Below the pieces are notes generated by a model, which searched no databases, was not told the origin of the DNA, and saw only the letters and a list, made by a program, of their open reading frames with translations. A stretch of DNA of 64,000 nucleotides from Chlorokybus atmophyticus. Taxonomy: Eukaryota > Streptophyta > Chlorokybophyceae > Chlorokybales > Chlorokybaceae. This document shows, one piece after another, positions 29,102 through 39,800 of this stretch. The stretch is from assembly GCA_009103225.1 (NCBI GenBank), contig RHPI01002368.1, forward strand, positions 579,131 through 643,130. The letters are read 5' to 3'. Each line of letters opens with the position of its first letter. Position 1 is the stretch's first letter. The position numbers and the translations under genes are program-made.

Positions 29102-29795
29102 ATTCCGGGGTAATGGGTATCGGTATTTTACCGTGATATTGTTTAAAGCACGCTCATCCACACACATGCGCAACTTCCCATTGAGTTTCACAAACAAGAT
29201 GGGCGCGCCAAAGCATAAAGAACTTGGTTCAATCAATCCCTTTGTTAATTACTTGTTGACACGAGTTTCCATTCCCCCCCTCTTCCGGGGCTTAGTTTAT
29301 ATATTGGCCAAACGGGAGGCTCGTTAGCAGGAATCAGTGGTTTGAATTTAATTGAGATGATGGGTTGTATGTCCAACACCTCGATTAAGAGGTAAGCCTC
29401 GCAACTCATCTAAGTCTTCAATATTGTACTTCCCAATGATGTCTGCAGCACCTTCTGCGTTGTCCAGCACAAAGTTGTCCCGACGACGTCAATGCACAAG
29501 AAAAGCCGGTGTGTTTTTGCGCAACGCACATTTTACTTGCAGTGCAGTGAGTAGGGCTGCTTGTGCTCCAAGCTATGCGTCCATATCACATACAATGTTA
29601 CACGCTTATGATCTTTCTTGAACATGCACAAGTATGCGCTTGTATCCAATGTCATTGTGACAATTTCTTGCCATTCTTGTCCTGTTACCACATAAACTCC
29701 AAATGTTGATTAACACCACTATAAAAGTGAGAGGGGCATGATCACTACCAATCTTTACCTTCATTCGTCCTTCCCCTGATAGTGATAACGCCCCC
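29102..29795 (-). pseudogene. Gypsy A pol fragment: N-terminal RT
   Basis: Minus-strand RT resuming after the Gypsy B insertion: [34 protein letters not shown]. The last codons join conceptually to RIDDVF at 22940, which places the break inside one RT motif block. Upstream sequence up to the N gap looks like the degraded protease-RT linker. Stops and frameshifts are frequent. Confidence 0.8.
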
Positions 29796-30234
29796 NNNNN
29801 NNNNNNNNNNNNNNNNNNNNNNNNNNNNNNNNNNNNNNNNNNNNNNNNNNNNNNNNNNNNNNNNNNNNNNNNNNNNNNNNNNNNNNNNNNNNNNNNNNNN
29901 NNNNNNNNNNNNNNNNNNNNNNNNNNNNNNNNNNNNNNNNNNNNNNNNNNNNNNNNNNNNNNNNNNNNNNNNNNNNNNNNNNNNNNNNNNNNNNNNNNNN
30001 NNNNNNNNNNNNNNNNNNNNNNNNNNNNNNNNNNNNNNNNNNNNNNNNNNNNNNNNNNNNNNNNNNNNNNNNNNNNNNNNNNNNNNNNNNNNNNNNNNNN
30101 NNNNNNNNNNNNNNNNNNNNNNNNNNNNNNNNNNNNNNNNNNNNNNNNNNNNNNNNNNNNNNNNNNNNNNNNNNNNNNNNNNNNNNNNNNNNNNNNNNNN
30201 NNNNNNNNNNNNNNNNNNNNNNNNNNNNNNNNNN
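29796..30234. other. Assembly gap (439 N)
   Basis: A run of N. Sequence to the left is Gypsy A; sequence to the right is a short Gypsy C fragment. Confidence 1.
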
Positions 30235-30330
30235 CTCATCGTGCTGCACCAGCACCGCTCCCATCCCCAGCTTGCTCCAGTCGGTGTGAAGGATGAAAGG
30301 CTTGGCGTAGTCCGGACGTTGCCCCCCCCA
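30235..30330 (-). pseudogene. Short Gypsy C RNase H fragment
   Basis: Encodes KPFILHTDWSKLGMG and continues to the gap edge. Over about 85 bp it is nearly identical to 35908-35992 of the intact element, with about one mismatch. It could be a real fragment or a gap-edge misjoin. Confidence 0.7.
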
Positions 30331-30334
30331 CACA

Positions 30335-31305
30335 CATTGGCATCTGAAAAAAAATGCTGAGGGCTTACACGCTATCTTGTTGCGCAGGTGTCAAATTCAC
30401 ACCATCAGTCCGAAACGAACTGTTTACACCCTCTATCGTGCCATCAAATGTCCACAATAGGGGTACTACCCGTGCTGAAAATGCAGCCAAGAGTCCGTGA
30501 CTAATGCGAGGGTTGATTCATACTGCCGACAATCGCAATGTCCGTGTTTCACGCTTGTTAGATTGCTCATCCACAGTGCCCCACCCCACCCCACCATCCG
30601 AGTATGCTTTAACCATGGGCCACGATACTTTTTCACCATCACCACCATACTCAAGCTTTTGTGCTTATTTTGCAACTAAGTAAGTGCGTGCAACACGTGG
30701 GTAAGCATATTGAACTTCAACATGCTTACTGATGTGATTGCCAATGTATTATTATACTAGCAATGATTTCACATGTACCAACCTCAAGCATTGTCTTCCA
30801 CTTTTTCAACACCAAAGCTTGGCAACTTGTCATGTGCTTGCCATGCATGTATCAGTACATGCACTTGGGAAATTATTAAACCGGTTTACGACATGCATCT
30901 CAATAAACTGGCTATTAACTGCATCAACATCAGTCATTGCAAAATCTTGTTCAGCCTTCTTGGCCTTGCCCTTTGCCTTGGTGGGGTAATTCTTCGCAAT
31001 GTGGCTCAATTAATAATTGACGTAACATGCGCGAGTCGCAGCAGTCGTAGCACCACCAGCAGGTGTGCCACTAGTGGGAGGCGTGAATGTCTTTGCCTTT
31101 ATTGCAGCATCCGCACTCGCCTAAGGTAATGCTTTCCTACCACCCCCTGCGGCTTGGGCACAGCTACCACATGTGACTTCTTCTGCACCGCCATATTAGT
31201 ATTGTACAGATACACACTTAACTTGTGCGGCTTGGCCAAGTCCTTAAAAACCCAACCTAGACCTTGAAGGAAGTCCCGTTGTCGTGTTGTACTGCAGCTG
31301 ATCGC
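30335..31305 (-). pseudogene. Probable Gypsy A gag remnant
   Basis: Minus-strand reading shows a degraded zinc-knuckle-like block (CYVN, HIAKNYPTKAK, then a Lys/Ala-rich stretch) near 30960-31030 and other short open pieces. Position and strand fit the missing gag end of Gypsy A. No continuous frame remains, so the assignment is tentative. Confidence 0.4.
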
Positions 31306-31529
31306 TGTCGGGTCGAAGAGAGTCGAGGGTCACGCTGTCTGGGACAATTGAAGGGAAAGACATGCTTGCCGGACATGCTACAGCAGGTTGTAGCATGTCA
31401 GTAAAAGCAAAAGATAACCCGGCTCTCACAGCACAAGTGCTCATTAAAGCGTGCCTGGTGCTGATATGAATGTGTGGAGATGCTTTTCACCATAGTGTAC
31501 ATTTTGTGTGATAGAGTGCACAGTTAACA
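31306..31529 (-). repeat. Gypsy C 3' LTR (copy 2)
   Basis: Plus-strand TGTCGGGTCGAAGAG to AGTTAACA, i.e. TG...CA ends, 224 bp. It shares the block GAGTCGAGGGTCACGCTGTC with the copies at 33596 and 63103. Confidence 0.7.
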
Positions 31530-32062
31530 AGCCCCCCCCCCCCCCCCCCNTCTGAGGAGGTTTCAGCTCCCGGGCTCAGCTGTAATGCAGGTGAGGAGGG
31601 CCGTTGGCGCAGCACTCGTCGCACCAATACTCTTCCATGGGCATATTGGTCAACGGGGGCTGCAGTGCAGGCCGTTGTTGCAGGCCCTTGTTGCAGCCAT
31701 CGCACAGCATCATCTTGGAGCTGTCATTGGCGCTGCCACAGTGCTCGCAGCGTATGCTACGCGAGGGGCAAGGGTGCTGAATGCGCCCGAAGCCAGCTAC
31801 ATAAAGAAGGTGGCATGACGCGCACTTCACCATGTTGTCCTTCAACCTCTCGCCATTTTTGCCAAGAAGGTTCAGCACTTGTGGGGTACACCTTGAGCAC
31901 CTTGTAGACATTGCGATTGACGGTATCCAATGTGTTGTTGGTGGCTGCCATGCAGTAGGCAAAGCCTCCTGCTTAAAACCGACGCTGGCGCTCCTTGTCA
32001 CTGCGAACGCACTCATGGTGCAAGGTGTCGCGATGCAAGTTGTTGAAGGCCATGGTGCGCTC

Positions 32063-32524
32063 TGTTAAGAACTAGTGTGCATGTATGCGCCCTACCTCAT
32101 ACATGCGCTCACACTAGGGGAACAACAAGTGCAATAGCATGTTAACAACAAAGAAAAGTATGTTCCTATTGCAGTTCCACCTGTATGCGCCACATACGGT
32201 GACTTATATACTAAGCTAGTCAACACTAGAAAAGACTAGTCAACCCTAGTCAAAGTCAACTCTAGTCAACACTAGTCAACGGTTAAAGTCAACCCCAGTC
32301 AACCCTAGTCAATGGTCAAAGTCAAAGTTGACCGTAACTCTCGTAACTCCCGTAACTCCTGTTGACTGTAACTCCCATTGCGTAACCGCCGCACATAATC
32401 CAAGTAACATCAACAAGCTGACTGTACTATAAGCATACTATACTAGCAAACCTCATATGCTTAACCTTCAACATGTACTATAAGCATACTATACTAGCAA
32501 ACCTCATATGCTTAACCTTCAACA
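32063..32524 (-). repeat. Solo LTR with TTGAC array, inserted in Gypsy C copy 2 integrase
   Basis: 462 bp with TGTTAAGAAC and CCTTCAACA ends (TG...CA). The flanking 5-mers CGCTC and CACTC fit a target-site duplication with one transition. The intact relative reads straight across this point (TTCGAGCGCACC on the minus strand). It contains a TATATAAG-like box (minus sense, 32203-32210) just downstream of many TTGAC motifs. A perfect 51-bp tandem duplication (32423-32473, 32474-32524) forms one end. Confidence 0.75.
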
Positions 32525-33306
32525 CACTCGAATAGTGCTGCGTGCGTGGTGAAGTCATGGTGCTTTCAGATGGAATCGTCGGGGTTGTTAACCGCACGAT
32601 CGACTCCCCGCTGTGCACAGAAAGGAAGCAATGGCGGGCGTCTAAATAATAAGTAGTATGGGCTGTAATCGCGTGGAGCTGCTTGCTTCGACAGTCGGTA
32701 TTCACGGGCCACCAAAGGGAGGCGCTCATCCCAAGTATTGTTGTCATGCACCAATGCGTACTTGCGTAGGGTCTTCTTGTTGGTTTGCACCGTGCTCGGC
32801 GAGGCCATCGGCTTGAGGGTGATTACGCGAGGTACGGCAATGATTGATGTAAAACCTGTTCAAGAGAGTGTCGAACTCCCTTCCAAACTCAACGCCTTGG
32901 TCGGTGATGACTGCAGCGCAACTGAATCGGCTGAGAACATGAGAGAGGAAGGCTTGAGACACCCCCCAACTGCTTTTGTCAGCTTGCGAAACCAGCGCCA
33001 CCCATTTGGAGAAGTGCTCGATCATCATGAGGATGTAGCTTCAATTGGTGTGAAGGATGAAGGGCTTGGTGTAGTCAGGGCGCCAAGGAATGGGAGCTGT
33101 GGTGATCCTGCGTTACAGCTCCTCAACAGCCTGTTGCTAAGGCTCCTTCCGCGTGAACTCCACCTCCTGCTATTAAAGCTCGTTGAGGGGCCACTATTAG
33201 CAAGGCTAAAGAAGGCGCGCAGGCGCGTGAGGTCGGTTGGGGCAAAAATAGCCTCGAGGGCCTCCACTTTTGCCTGCTGCACATACACACGCTGGCACTG
33301 CTCGTG

Positions 33307-33595
33307 TTTATTGAGATTGCACAGTAGCAACAATGACAAGCACAAGTGTGGTGCTGACAATTGAGCAGAGTGGATCTTACTATATTGCACAACATACAGT
33401 GTCTTATATAGTTCACTAGTGAGTGCTAGTCAACACTAGTCAACGCTAGTCAAAGTCAACACTAGTCAACACTAGTCAACGGTCAAAGTCAAAGTAAAAG
33501 GTCAAAGTCAACGTTGACCATAGTGGACTATAACTCCCATAACGGCAGTTGAACGTAATTCCCAAGGTGAAGATGATCGTAAAAGTTTAGCTAAG
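33307..33595 (-). repeat. W-box-rich LTR-like block
   Basis: Nearly identical to 47704-47988. On the minus strand about ten TTGAC cores (33428-33512) lie just upstream of TATATAAG (33403-33410). It abuts the 3' LTR end of Gypsy C on one side and truncated copy 2 RT on the other, so it looks like part of another LTR family. The parent element is unresolved. Confidence 0.6.
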
Positions 33596-33832
33596 TGTCG
33601 GGTCGAGGGGAGTCGAGGGTCACGCTGTCTCGGACAGCTGCATGGACAGCCATATTGTGCTGGACATGCTGCTGCGCCACCTGGGTGACGCGTAGCAAGA
33701 ACCGAAAGATGACCTCCCCTTTCATGGTGACAAGTGCTTCGTGCAGCTGGGGTGCTGCTGCTGGGTAGTACGGGCAGATTGAGTTGGTGTTTTCCCTGAG
33801 AACATGCTGTGTTGTAGCATACAAAGTCAACA
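33596..33832 (-). repeat. Gypsy C 3' LTR
   Basis: 237 bp. On the minus strand it starts TGTTGACTTTG right after the polypurine tract (CCCAGGGGGGGTGGCT, 33833-33855) and ends CGACCCGACA. Related copies with the same boundaries lie at 31306-31529 and 63103-63336. Confidence 0.7.
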
Positions 33833-33882
33833 AGCCACCCCCCCTGGGCTCTGGGGAAAGTTCCAGCTCCAGAGCTCAGCTA

Positions 33883-36800
33883 CTAGCGCAAGTGAGGAGG
33901 GCCGTTGGTACGGCAGTCGTCGCACCAATATTCTTCCATAGGTATCGTGTCCAAAGGTGGCTCCAGGCAGTAGCAATGCAGGCCTTTGTTGCAGCCATCG
34001 CAGAGCATCATAAGTGCGTCGTCGCCGGCGCTGCCGCAGTGTTCACAGCGTGTGCTGCGCGCAGGACGAGGGTGCTGGATACGCCCGAAGCCAGCTACGT
34101 AAGGGAGGTGACATGGCGCACAGTTCACCATGTTGTCCTTCAACCTTTCTCCGTTTTGACCAAGGAGGTCCAGCACCCCTGTGGGGTACACTTTGAGTAC
34201 CTTGTAGACGGTGCGGCTTACGGAGGTGTCAAGCGTGTCTTTGGTGGCTGCCATGCGATAGGCAAAGTCCCCCGCTTGGAATCGCCGTTGGCGCTCCTTG
34301 TAAAAGCCGCTACGTACGCGCTCGTAGCGCAGCGTGTCGCGATGCTGCGCGATGCGCAGATTGTTGAAGGCCATGGGGACGGTGCGCTCGAAAAGTGCGG
34401 CGCGCGTGGTGATGTCGTGGTGCATCCAGTCAGGGTCGTCGAGGTTGTTCACGACGCGATCCACCTCCTGTTGCGCACGGAAGGGAAGCAATGGTGGTCG
34501 CCCAAACAACAGGTAGCACGGGCTGTACTCCCGCAGAGCCGCCTGTTTCGACAACCGATATCCAAGGGCCACCCATGGTAGGTGGTCATCCCAAGTGTCC
34601 TTCTTGTACTCCAACACGTATTTGCGGAGTGCCTTCTTGATGGTCTGTACCGTCCGCTCGGCAAGGCCGTCGGCTTGAGGGTGATCACGCGAGGTACGGC
34701 GGTGGTCGATGTAACATTTGTCCAAGAGGGTGTCGAATTCCCCTCTGAACTCAGCACCTTGGTCGGTGATGACCTCGGCGCAGCTGCCAAAGCGGCTCAG
34801 AACGTAAGAGAGGAAGGCTTGAGACACCCCCCTGCTGCTCTTGTCGGGTAATGGCACCAGCTCCACCCATTTGGAGTAGTGCTCAATCATGACCAGGATG
34901 TAACGGTTGCCACGTGGTGAGGGTGCCAAGTCCCCCAAGATGTCGAGTCCCCATCGGTAAAAGAGACCGGAGATGGGGAGTGGGTGCAAGGTGGCGCTAC
35001 GCGTGTTGAGGCTGGCGCGCACCATGTCACACTGCTGGCAGTGACTGACGAACCTTTGCACCTGTTTTGTTAATCCATACCACCAATATTGTGCTCTCAC
35101 CAGACTGACTGTGCGCTTGACACCAAAGTGTCCAAGCTCAGTGTGGAGGGAAGCGATGATATCCTTGCGCGTGACTGGTGTCGGCACTTCCTTGTCTTCG
35201 CCGTGGAAGCGGCGATACAGCTTGTCACCAGCCCAGCGACAGTGACGGGTGCGTTGGTTGACCCGGTCCTTCTCTCGAGCGCTCATGCCAGAGGGGAGAT
35301 GGCCACGTTGAAGAAAGGAGAGTGATGGCTTGTCGTGCCATATGTCCTGCCTGGTGTCAGTGGGCGCCGGCTCTGTGTCATCGACGTCAATGTCGGCTGC
35401 GTGGGCGTCTCCCAAGGGTGTGATTGCCGCAGGGTCGGTAGACTCAAGGGCAAGAATCTCCTCTACCACTGCTGAGGTTGTGGTGTTGGTCTTGCGCCCT
35501 GAGCGCAACGCGGCAGCAGCAAACATGGCTGCTATGGTGGGAGCTGTTGCTGCTGGGATGAGCTCATGCCGCGCTCCAGTTGCGTCGTTGGTGCTGAGGT
35601 GGGGGTTGCGACTGAGGCCATCAGTGTCTTGGTTGGTGAGGCCAGCGCGGTGGTCAATCTCGAAGTCGTATTCTTGTAACAGCAGGGCCCATCGAGCAAG
35701 TTTCCCTGTCACATGTTGGTTGGTCATCAGCCACTTGAGGGGCTGATGATCGGTGATCAGTTGGAACTGTTGACCAAAGAGGAAAGGTCCGAAGAAGGAG
35801 ATGGTCCACACTGCAGCGAGGCATTCCCCTTCATAGCTGCTGTAGTTGGCCTCGGCGCTGTCGTTGCTTCGGCTGGCGTATGCCACCACCCGCTCCTTCT
35901 TGTGCTCATCGTGCTGCACCAGCACCGCTCCCATCCCCAGCTTGCTCCAGTCGGTGTGAAGGATGAAAGGCTTGGCGTAGTCTGGACGTTGAAGGATGGG
36001 AGCGCTGGTGAGTCTGCTCTTCAACTCCTCGAAGGCCTGCTGTTGCGGCTCCTTCCACGCGAACTCCACCTCCTTTTTCAGTAGCTCGTTGAGGGGTCTT
36101 GCGATCTTCGCGAAGTCCTTCACGAATCGGCGATAATAGTTGGCAAGTCCCAAGAAAGCGCGCAGGCGCGTGAGGTCGGTCGGGGCAGGGATAGCTGCCA
36201 GAGCCTCTACTTTTGCCTGCTGCACATACACACCATGGGGCACAATCATGTGCCCTAAGTACGGCACCTTGTGGGTGAAGAAGGTACACTTGTCGGGGTG
36301 TACGGTCATCCCCACTCCCTTGAGTCGTTCCAGCACCGCTTCGATGTGCTGAAGATGCTCCTCGTTGCTGCGGCTGAAGATGAGGATGTCATCGATGTAG
36401 CACCGCGCGCAGTCCAGCCCCTTCAAGGCTTTGTCCATGACGCGTTGAAACTTGGCGGGGGCATTCTTCAGCCCGAACGGCATTACCTTCCATTGGTACA
36501 ACTGGCGGTTGCCCCAGAAGGAGGTCTTGTGCTTGTCCTCGTCCTTGATGGCGATTTGGTTGTACCCCTGACGCATGTCCAGGATGCTGAAGACTGTGCA
36601 GTCTCCCACATCATCAAAAATACCCTCTGCTGTGGGCATGGGGTACCGGTCTTGCTTGGTCTTGTTGTTGAGGGGGCGATAGTCGCCACACATGCGTCGC
36701 TCTGTCCAGTTGCCTGCTGAATCCTTCTTCAGTGGCATGACGGTTGCTGCTGCGAAGTCCGATGTGGACTCTTCGATAAGGCCTGCATCCAGCAGCGCCT

Positions 36801-39800
36801 TACATCTCTGTTCCACCAAGTCTTCTTCCAACTTGGAGAGCCTGTATTGTCGTCGGAACACCGGCTCAGTGTCCACCAGCTCGATGTCCATCTGGTACAC
36901 TGAGCATGTACCCAATTCCTTCACATTGAAGCTGAATTGGCTCCTCCATTTGTTGAGGAGAGCCTCCAGCTTCTCTCGAGTGTCTTCTGTGGCCAACGGG
37001 CCAATGGCATGGTCCAAGGAGGTTGCATTGGCAACCACAGGAATATCCTCCACTGTCACTGCCGCTGACTCCTCCATGTGGACCACCTCGAGAGCTGTGT
37101 GAGCTGCCTTGGTGTCGGCTACGCGATCAGCCCACCCCCCAGCCAAGTGTTCGAGATCCTCGAAGGACACGTGGCGGTCCTGCAACGTGAAGCTCAGCTC
37201 CAGCAGCCATACCATGCTGTTCTGGTCCATGGCGCGCCCAAGCAGCTGGCATTGCTGATTGTCCGTCAGCGATGAACCTGTGATGCTGTTGGGGAAGAAA
37301 CCCATGGCGCGTTCACGTTCGCGTGCGTTGGGTTCTTCCAGCGTGTTGGTGGCCGCATCAAATACCATCCCGTCACCATTGTTCCGAAATGCGTAGGAGC
37401 CCGGGTAGGACACCAATGTGGGGAGTGCGCGACGGGGCTGACCAGGCTGATTGCATTGGTAGAAGTGGTGGTGATCATGATGCAGGACAGGTTGTGCTGT
37501 GCGGCCGGGGTCAAGGATGTCGTCGACCAGCAGGTTGCGCGGCCGGGCGCTGCGCGTGTATTCGGCGGTCATGAGCTCCTCCACGGTGGCCAAGTTCGTC
37601 CATTTGGCACGTACACGATGTGCGCGCGAGCCATGTCGTGCCGCGTTCACCTTGAGTGGGTGCCCCAAAATGGAGCAAACTTGTCGGTAGCTGGAGGCCA
37701 CGTGCGGTAGCTGGAGGCCACGCTTGTCGTCCTCTGAATGCACATTTTCGATGACGTACCCCAGGGGTCTGAAGATCTGGTGGTGTTGAAGGAGGTGGAT
37801 GATCCTCATCAGCTCCCAGAACAATCTGGAGCGAGGGTTCTCGAGGCCTTGTCCCTTGCCTGGCCTGGAGTGCCCTTGGCATTCCCATCCAGCTATTAAC
37901 AGGTCGACGTTGCCGAGGGACAGTAGGTGATCTTCAGTGATCAGCCGGATGTCCTGTGGCAATGCTTTGAGGCTGCCTTGCAACGCCGAGAGGGGTAGTT
38001 GCCGTGGATACCTGGTGTGCAGTTGGCGTAAGTGGTGCTTGAGGCCTGTTTGCGCGTGTGGGTCTGGGTCGCAGTAATAGTATTTAGTAACCTTCACGCT
38101 CGTGTTGAGGACCGCAGCAAGACCACTGCCAATGCCTCCAAACAGCTCCAACACTGTGATGCCCTGTTGCCTGCGAAAGGTGTGGAATTCCACCACTCCG
38201 GTGGCCACCATATAGTGGTCCTGCACCTTGACGTGGCTTCGGTAGTTGGGGAAGCGCGTGGTGATCAGTGGGTGGCTGAGCAAGATGTGTGCGTCCACCT
38301 GTGCGCGCCAGCGCCGTTCAGCTGGGTCTTGTAATGCTACTTCCACGGTGGCATCCTCCTGCTCCTCGTTGTACGGGATGGGAGAGGGGTCGCCGGTTTG
38401 ACACGGGGTTGTGGCACCAGCAGCGACTTGCGTCCGAGCACCGTCGTATATGGCCAATACAGCCTTCCGGGTGCGGGCGTGTCTGCGTGTGGCCATGGCA
38501 GCCATTTTGCGTTGGGCGCGCGTGCGCGAGACCAACTCGAGAGGCAGGAAGCCCTGTACCTCTCCGTCGTCCTCATCCCAATGTGGCCGAAACCACGCTC
38601 GTTCTGTCCAGCAGTCGAGGCCCATGCCCACAGGGAAGTTGAAATCCTGCCCAAGCAGAAAGTCGAAGGAGCCGGCATTGGTGACCACGCATTGCTGGAC
38701 GATCTCGGTCGTGTGGGTTGGGTCCAGCCCTGTCAACCGAATGCAAAAGGCCTCCCTGGTGACTCCCATCACCTTATCTCGGCTACCTGTGGCAGTGTCC
38801 AACACGTACGGGCAAGGCACCAAGTCGGAACTGGTTATGCCTAGGGACCGCGCGAGGAAGCGCCCGATGATGACAGGCTGTGCTCCGGTGTCCAACATTA
38901 CCCGCTTGGGTGCCAGACCGTTGATGGTAACGTGCTTGCCTTGGTTGGCCACCATGGCAGCGTTGGCGTCGATACGCAGCCTCTTCATGCGAGGTGTCTG
39001 TTCCTCTGACTCAGTTGCCTCAGCTGGAGATGCTGAGCGCATGGCAGCCAGAGCTCCTCTGCCTGCTGGGTCCGGAGAACCCCCTCCTTGCCCTCTCCCT
39101 CTGCCGAACCGACCTTGTCGAGGTGGTTGGTAGACACGGGGGGGCCTCGGTGCTGGAGGTTCCGGCGCCGGTTGTGGTGGCGGCGCAGGTGGATGACGCA
39201 TCTGCGAAGCTGGAATCATGCCCGCGGGCGTCCCCAGTGGCTGTGGAGGGAACCCCGGCGGGCCCGGTGTTTGTGGGCCTGCCTCGCGTTCAGCTTGCTC
39301 CGCGGCGTACGTCCATCGCACAGCATGAGCCGCTTCTCTGACCAATGTCCCCTCCCACGTGGCCGTGGGCTCGGTGTCCGTGTCGGTCCAATGATGATAT
39401 TGAGGCATGGGCTGCAGGTATACGGCGCGTAGTAGCTGTCGCCGCATGTCGTGAGTAATGGTGGGGACTCGTAAGATCCCTGCCATGTAGGCATCCCACC
39501 TTCTTTGTACCACTCCCACATCGAGCACAGTCATGGCGCGAGCACGTAGGGTGCGCTGGAGGTCAGTCTGCTGTGCGTGTAGCTCATGAGCAATGGCGAT
39601 GCGCCGCCGTTGCCGTGCGGCTTCCACCCCTGGCAGCCGAAGCATTGCCTCTTGCACTCCCTCCAGCGTGTCCGGGGCTGTGGTGGCAGCCTCGTCGTAT
39701 GCTTGTCGCAGCGAACGAACGAATGCCCCCAACCATGATGCTCGGTTGCCAAAGGCAAACAGGGGGACAGCAGGGTGATTGGCAACGAGCCATGTCACGA

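Larger units (their letters stand above)
31306..33306 (-). mobile_element. Gypsy C copy 2, decayed and internally deleted
   Basis: Pieces of the same family as the open element at 33883-40431. They comprise the 3' LTR (31306-31529), the PHD end (31576-31900: RCEHCGSANDSSKMMLCDGC then EYWCDEC), integrase (32524-33030: AAVITDQGVEFGREFD, HPQADGLAE) and a piece of the RT-RNase H linker (33030-33300: VYVQQAKVEALEAI). A large deletion joins RNase H directly to the integrase core, and a solo LTR interrupts it at 32063-32524. A run of C followed by N at 31550 sits at the polypurine tract. Confidence 0.8.

Noticed and set aside
33591-33833. 80-codon minus frame ending in SVTLDSPRPDT, partly echoed in two other copies
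   Set aside because: It lies inside the 3' LTR, and similarity at 31.3 and 63.1 kb follows the DNA of the LTR; the third copy has stops, so no protein is supported.
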